A DNA stretch of 64,000 nucleotides from Micromonospora sp. MA102 (GTDB lineage Bacteria > Actinomycetota > Actinomycetes > Mycobacteriales > Micromonosporaceae), in the NCBI RefSeq assembly GCF_025460765.1, contig NZ_JAMWEG010000008.1, forward strand, positions 248,001 through 312,000, read 5' to 3'. This document shows positions 61,360 to 64,000 of this stretch, piece after piece; positions within the stretch are counted from its first letter, which is position 1; each line of letters starts with the position of its first letter. Made by a program: the position numbers and the translations under genes. The notes beneath the pieces were generated by a model. It had not been told where the DNA came from. It saw only the letters and a program-made list of their open reading frames with translations, and did not search any database.

Positions 61360-61518
61360 CGCACCTCCCGGTGCGCAGGCAACGGCTACTTCCGCTCATA
61401 ACGGGGAGACGCGGGTTCGAATCCCGCCGCCGCCGTTCGGCGGTGTCGACCAGTGGCCCAGGTCACCTACGGCCCGCAAGGGCCGGTCGCCGTCGCCGCT
61501 CCGATCTCGGGAGCTGCG
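61360..61518 (+). ncRNA. Y-RNA-like tRNA-mimic RNA, unit A
   Basis: The outer stem pairs 61360-61370 (CGCACCTCCCG) with 61508-61518 (10 of 11 pairs). The internal loop is GTGCGCA on the 5' side and GCTCCGATCT on the 3' side. The inner stem pairs 61378-61385 with 61490-61497 (7 of 8). The central domain holds a D-arm-like hairpin (61392-61404), a canonical T-arm GCGGG-TTCGAAT-CCCGC (61411-61427), a CCGCC/GGCGG hairpin, and a hairpin capped by a GCAA tetraloop (61470-61485). No anticodon arm or acceptor stem of a real tRNA is present. It is the first of four homologous units ahead of the Ro60-like gene. Confidence 0.75.
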
Positions 61519-61522
61519 CCTT

Positions 61523-61638
61523 CACGCCGCATACCCGGTGCGACGGACACGGCTACTTCCCTGGTAAGGGGCCGTCGAGGCCCTGCGGTTCGAGCCCGCT
61601 GACGCCGTGTCCAATCTTGATCTCGGGTATGCGGCGTG
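61523..61638 (+). ncRNA. Y-RNA-like tRNA-mimic RNA, unit B
   Basis: The outer stem is a perfect 15-bp helix (61523-61537 with 61624-61638). The internal loop is GTGCGAC opposite AATCTTGATCT. The inner stem is a perfect 9-bp helix (61545-61553 with 61604-61612). The 50-nt head contains a D-arm-like CCC/GGG hairpin with TGGTAA loop, a short GGCC-GTCGA-GGCC hairpin and a T-arm GCGG-TTCGAGC-CCGC (61585-61599). It begins 4 nt after unit A and has no promoter of its own, so A and B are probably one transcript. An imperfect GTGATC/GATCAC hairpin (61636-61662) follows. Confidence 0.78.
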
Positions 61639-61678
61639 ATCGTCATCTCCGCTCATGATCACGAGATGGCAAACCCTG

Positions 61679-61707
61679 TTGCCCGCCACCGCCACCGCAC
61701 CTAGCGT
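61679..61707 (+). promoter_or_regulatory. Promoter P2 of the Y-RNA-like pair C-D
   Basis: TTGCCC (61679-61684), 17 bp, TAGCGT (61702-61707). Seven nt later lies 61714, the first base of CGCACCTCCCG in unit C, identical in sequence and position to unit A after P1. Confidence 0.78.
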
Positions 61708-61713
61708 CGTGCG

Positions 61714-61811
61714 CGCACCTCCCGGTGCGAAGGTGACGGTTACATCTTGGAGGGGTCCACGACCCCGGTGAAGAGCCCGTCCGTCACCGGCTTCCGATCT
61801 CGGGAGGCGCC
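61714..61811 (+). ncRNA. Y-RNA-like RNA, unit C (lacks the T-arm)
   Basis: The outer stem CGCACCTCCCG (61714-61724, identical to unit A) pairs with 61801-61810 through 7 bp, one mismatch and 2 bp. The internal loop is GTGCGAA opposite GGCTTCCGATCT. The inner stem GGTGACGG/CCGTCACC (61732-61739 with 61781-61788) is perfect. The 41-nt head has a GGGGTC-CAC-GACCCC hairpin extended by CTT/AAG but no TTCGANN loop, so the T-arm has been lost or never acquired. Shortest of the four units (98 nt). Confidence 0.7.
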
Positions 61812-61813
61812 AC

Positions 61814-61960
61814 CACGCCGCACACCCGGTGCGCAGGCGACGGCTACTTCGGGATCCGCAGGTTGGGGGTTCGAGTCCCCCGAGGCCCTCGGGCTGACAG
61901 CTCGATCGGACAGAGCGGCGGACAGTCCGTCACCGACTTCGACCTCGGGTGTGCGGTGCG
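61814..61960 (+). ncRNA. Y-RNA-like tRNA-mimic RNA, unit D
   Basis: The outer stem pairs 61818-61828 with 61946-61956 (11 perfect bp, extended by a G-U and a C-G). It differs from unit B by a T-A to C-G pair change, which preserves pairing. The internal loop is GTGCGCA opposite GACTTCGACCT. The inner stem GGCGACGG/CCGTCACC (61836-61843 with 61927-61934) has one mismatch. The head contains a perfect T-arm GGGGG-TTCGAGT-CCCCC (61865-61881). It begins 2-3 nt after unit C and ends 38 nt before the TROVE start codon, so the C-D transcript may continue into that gene. Confidence 0.75.
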
Positions 61961-61998
61961 ATGGCGTCCTCCCGGCCGCGACCGACACGGGGGACCCG

Positions 61999-63537
61999 AT
62001 GGCCAAGTTCAACCTGAAGCTGCCCCGCAACCGGCACGGGGCCGCCGGGACCGAGACCGCCGAGGGCGCGCCGGGTTTCACCCGCGAGCCGCGCGCCGAG
62101 CTTTTCCTGCTGAGCGTGTCGAACATGGTCGGTGAGGACACCTTCTACGAGGGCGCCGCCGACCGGGATGCCCGGTTCCGCGATCTGGTCGCCGCCGTGG
62201 CGGTCGCCGACCCCGACTGGTTCGCCCGGTTCGTGCGGTGGCTGCGCACGGGTGCCCTGCTGCGGTCGGCGTCGGTGGTGGCGGCCCTGGAGGGCGCCCG
62301 GGCGCAGGTCGCGGCGGGCATCCCGGGCTCACGGGCCGTCGTGGACGCCGCGTTGCAGCGTGCCGACGAGCCGGGCGAGGCGCTGGCGTACTGGCTGGGG
62401 CGGTACGGCCGGGCGCTGCCGAAGCCGGTCAAGCGCGGTGTCGCGGACGCCGTCGTGCGGCTGTATCACGAGCGCAGTCTGCTCAAGTACGACTCCGAGG
62501 GCAACGCCGTGCGGTTCGGTGACGTCGTCGACCTGACCCACCCGACGGCGAAGGACGAGCGGCAGGGCGACCTCTTCCGGCACGCGCTGGACCGGCGGCA
62601 CCAGCGCGACAATCCGCTGCCGGCGTCCCTCACGGTGCTGGCGGCCCGGGCCGAGCTGATGGCGCTGCCGGTCGAGCGGCGCCGGGAGGTCACCGACCCG
62701 GCGGTGCTCGGCGCGGCCGGCATGACGTGGGAGGCGCTCGCCGGCTGGCGGCAGACCACCATGGACGCCGCCGCCTGGGAGGCGGTCGTACCGACCATGG
62801 GCTACCTGGCGCTGCTGCGCAATCTGCGCAACCTCGACCGGGCCGGTGTCGGTGACGCGGTCGCCGAGACGGTGGCGGCCAAGCTGTCCGATCCCGGCGA
62901 GGTCGCGAGGTCGCGCGTCCTGCCGATGCGTTTCCTGTCGGCGTACAACGCCGCGCCGAGCCTGCGGTGGGCGTACCCGCTGGAGAAGGCGTTGCAGCAC
63001 GCGCTCGCGAACGTGCCCGCACTGGACGGCCGGACGCTGATCCTGATCGACACGTCCGGGTCGATGACCAGCGGATTCAGCAAGGACGGGTCGCTTCGCT
63101 GCTGGGACGCGGCCACCGTGTTCGGCCTCGCGCTGGGCGCCCGGGCGCAGGACCCGACCGTCGTGTCGTTCTCCAACGCCAGCAGGGTGTTCCCGACCGT
63201 GGCGGGCGAGTCGGTGCTGGCCGCCGTGCGCCGGTTCAAGGACGGCGGCTACTTCTACGGCGGCGGGACCGAGACCGAGAAGGCGGTCCGGACGCACTAC
63301 GACCGGCACGACCGGGTGGTGATCCTCACCGACGAGCAGGCCCACTGGCACGGCTCGACGGACGTGGCGGCCGCGGTGCCCGCACGCGTTCCCGTGTACA
63401 CCTGGAACCTGGCCGGATACCGGGTCGGGCACACGCCGACCGCCGGGAACCGGCACACGTTCGGCGGTCTGTCCGACGCCGCGTTCGCGATGATCCCGCT
63501 CCTGGAGGCCGGGTCCCGCGATCAGTGGCCCTTCTGA
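61999..63537 (+). CDS. rsr: Ro60/Rsr-type RNA-binding protein (TROVE and vWA domains)
   Basis: 512 residues. The TROVE HEAT-repeat ring (about 30-345) starts at RAELFLLSVSNMVGEDTFYEG and includes LPMRFLSAYNAA. The vWA domain follows with a complete MIDAS: DTSGSM, Thr in GGGTETEKAV and Asp in VILTDEQ. Ro60 proteins are doughnut-shaped RNA chaperones that bind misfolded RNAs in the ring and Y RNAs on the rim. Bacterial Rsr can tether PNPase through Y RNA during stress and rRNA decay. Upstream lie four Y-RNA-like units. No rtcB or rtcA is nearby. ATG 61999 follows GGGGGA; longer frames cross the RNA units. Confidence 0.93.
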   Translation: MAKFNLKLPRNRHGAAGTETAEGAPGFTREPRAELFLLSVSNMVGEDTFYEGAADRDARFRDLVAAVAVADPDWFARFVRWLRTGALLRSASVVAALEGARAQVAAGIPGSRAVVDAALQRADEPGEALAYWLGRYGRALPKPVKRGVADAVVRLYHERSLLKYDSEGNAVRFGDVVDLTHPTAKDERQGDLFRHALDRRHQRDNPLPASLTVLAARAELMALPVERRREVTDPAVLGAAGMTWEALAGWRQTTMDAAAWEAVVPTMGYLALLRNLRNLDRAGVGDAVAETVAAKLSDPGEVARSRVLPMRFLSAYNAAPSLRWAYPLEKALQHALANVPALDGRTLILIDTSGSMTSGFSKDGSLRCWDAATVFGLALGARAQDPTVVSFSNASRVFPTVAGESVLAAVRRFKDGGYFYGGGTETEKAVRTHYDRHDRVVILTDEQAHWHGSTDVAAAVPARVPVYTWNLAGYRVGHTPTAGNRHTFGGLSDAAFAMIPLLEAGSRDQWPF

Positions 63538-63546
63538 TCTCCGCCG

Positions 63547-63575
63547 GCGGCGCCGGCCTCACAGGCCGGCGCCGC
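63547..63575 (+). terminator. Hairpin terminator after the Ro60-like gene
   Basis: Perfect 13-bp arms (GCGGCGCCGGCCT and AGGCCGGCGCCGC) with a CAC loop, 9 bp after the stop codon. Confidence 0.82.
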
Positions 63576-63595
63576 GCGGTGCGGGACGCCCGGCG

Positions 63596-63624
63596 TTGAC
63601 ACCCGAGCCCGGGGCCTGTGTAAA
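63596..63624 (+). promoter_or_regulatory. Vegetative promoter of the substrate-binding protein gene
   Basis: Consensus -35 TTGACA (63596-63601), 17 bp, TGTAAA (63619-63624). It lies 42 bp upstream of the GTG start of the next gene. Confidence 0.65.
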
Positions 63625-63665
63625 TGATCCGTCCGCAGCAGCCGCCCGCACCCCCGGAGAGACCT

Positions 63666-64000
63666 GTGCGCGCACCGCAGTCCGTACCCCGCCCCGGCAT
63701 CGGCCGGCGGCGGCTGCTCGGCGCGCTGACCGGGCTGCCGCTGCTCGCCGGCGGGCTGGCCGGCTGCGGCCCGGAGGAGGAGGACGCTCCGGTCGAGGAC
63801 GGCCCGATCGAGCTGTCGGTGTTCTGGTGGGGCGGGACCCGCCGGGCCGAGGCCACCGAGAAGGCGCTGCGCCTCTACTCCCAGCAGAACCCCCGGGTGA
63901 GCTTCCGGGTGACCTGGCAGGGGCTGACCGGCTACTACGACCGGCTGGCGACCCAGGCCACCGGGGGCAACGTGCCCGATCTGTTCCAGATCGACGACAC
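63666..64000 (+). CDS. ABC sugar-transporter substrate-binding lipoprotein, N-terminal fragment (runs off the window)
   Basis: About 111 residues are visible. A twin-arginine signal (GIGRRRLLGAL) is followed by a hydrophobic stretch and lipobox LAGC, indicating a Tat-exported lipoprotein. The mature part begins IELSVFWWGGTRRAEATEKAL and continues NPRVSFRVTWQGLTGYYDRLATQATGGNVPDLFQID, the typical start of family 1 extracellular solute-binding proteins for sugars. GTG 63666 has a GGAGAG ribosome site. ATG 63624 is in frame but falls within the -10 region. Permease genes would be expected beyond the window. Confidence 0.88.
   Translation, partial: MRAPQSVPRPGIGRRRLLGALTGLPLLAGGLAGCGPEEEDAPVEDGPIELSVFWWGGTRRAEATEKALRLYSQQNPRVSFRVTWQGLTGYYDRLATQATGGNVPDLFQIDD

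Noticed and set aside
61411-61881. Canonical tRNA genes, suggested by three perfect T-arms
   Set aside because: None has a normal anticodon arm or 7-bp acceptor stem with discriminator and CCA; the flanking stems instead match one another and fit Y-RNA-like structures.
61747-61998. Longer protein start for the TROVE gene at 61747
   Set aside because: The extra 84 codons would run through RNA units C and D, have no conserved sequence, and the ATG at 61999 has a good ribosome site.

Overview
This window is very GC-rich chromosomal DNA from a filamentous actinomycete, most likely Micromonospora or a close relative in the Micromonosporaceae. Supporting signs are the single-polypeptide actinobacterial 2-oxoglutarate decarboxylase/dehydrogenase (Kgd), two WhiB proteins, a SigR-RsrA redox switch, Ni-superoxide dismutase with its maturation protease, the 24-residue ribosomal protein bL37, DUF5709 and DUF6104 proteins, frequent GTG starts with 4-bp stop/start overlaps, and many apparently leaderless genes. 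No phage, insertion sequence, CRISPR array, rRNA or canonical tRNA was seen. Most of the window looks like conserved core chromosome.

Layout. 1-11 kb: a patatin fragment, a membrane Ser/Thr kinase, a glycosyltransferase, a BON protein, an envelope-stress cluster (PhoP/TrcR-like regulator, histidine kinase, HtrA-type protease), a PadR/DUF4097 pair with an operator inside its promoter, and an acyltransferase pair suggesting ornithine-lipid synthesis. 11-31 kb: an ABC exporter, kgd, TetR/GNAT, pta-ackA, two paralogous lipoprotein hydrolases around a nucleotidyltransferase, quinone reductase, malic enzyme, sodX/sodN, an anti-sigma kinase and a lipid kinase. 31-52 kb: a block whose gene content resembles the Mycobacterium tuberculosis whiB1-pdtaS-TB7.3-rshA-sigH-aroA-rsgA neighbourhood (recalled, not searched). 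It is interleaved with a sulfate-reduction operon that has a cysteine-type leader peptide, and with an MFS exporter and its TetR regulator. 52-61 kb: a glycosyltransferase, an SDR enzyme, anti-sigma/STAS proteins, a NarL-type two-component system, a divergent PRPP synthetase and purC.

61.3-63.5 kb is the standout. A Ro60/Rsr (TROVE plus vWA) gene is preceded by about 600 bp holding four tandem, mutually homologous structured RNAs. Each has two nested stems separated by a conserved internal loop. Three of the four carry a perfect tRNA-like T-arm. The copies covary at paired positions. They form two head-to-tail pairs, each behind its own promoter with identical geometry (TTGCC[G/C], 17 bp, TA[C/G]CGT, then 7 nt before the base of the stem). 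I interpret this as a Y-RNA/Ro ribonucleoprotein locus with four Y RNAs.

Regulatory features readable from the sequence include a SigR-type promoter and an in-frame N-terminal extension ahead of sigR, a CRP-like site upstream of whiB1, two adjacent TetR operators between an MFS pump and its regulator, a TetR palindrome at a TetR/GNAT divergent promoter, and a recurrent TANNNT-6/7 nt-start codon arrangement.
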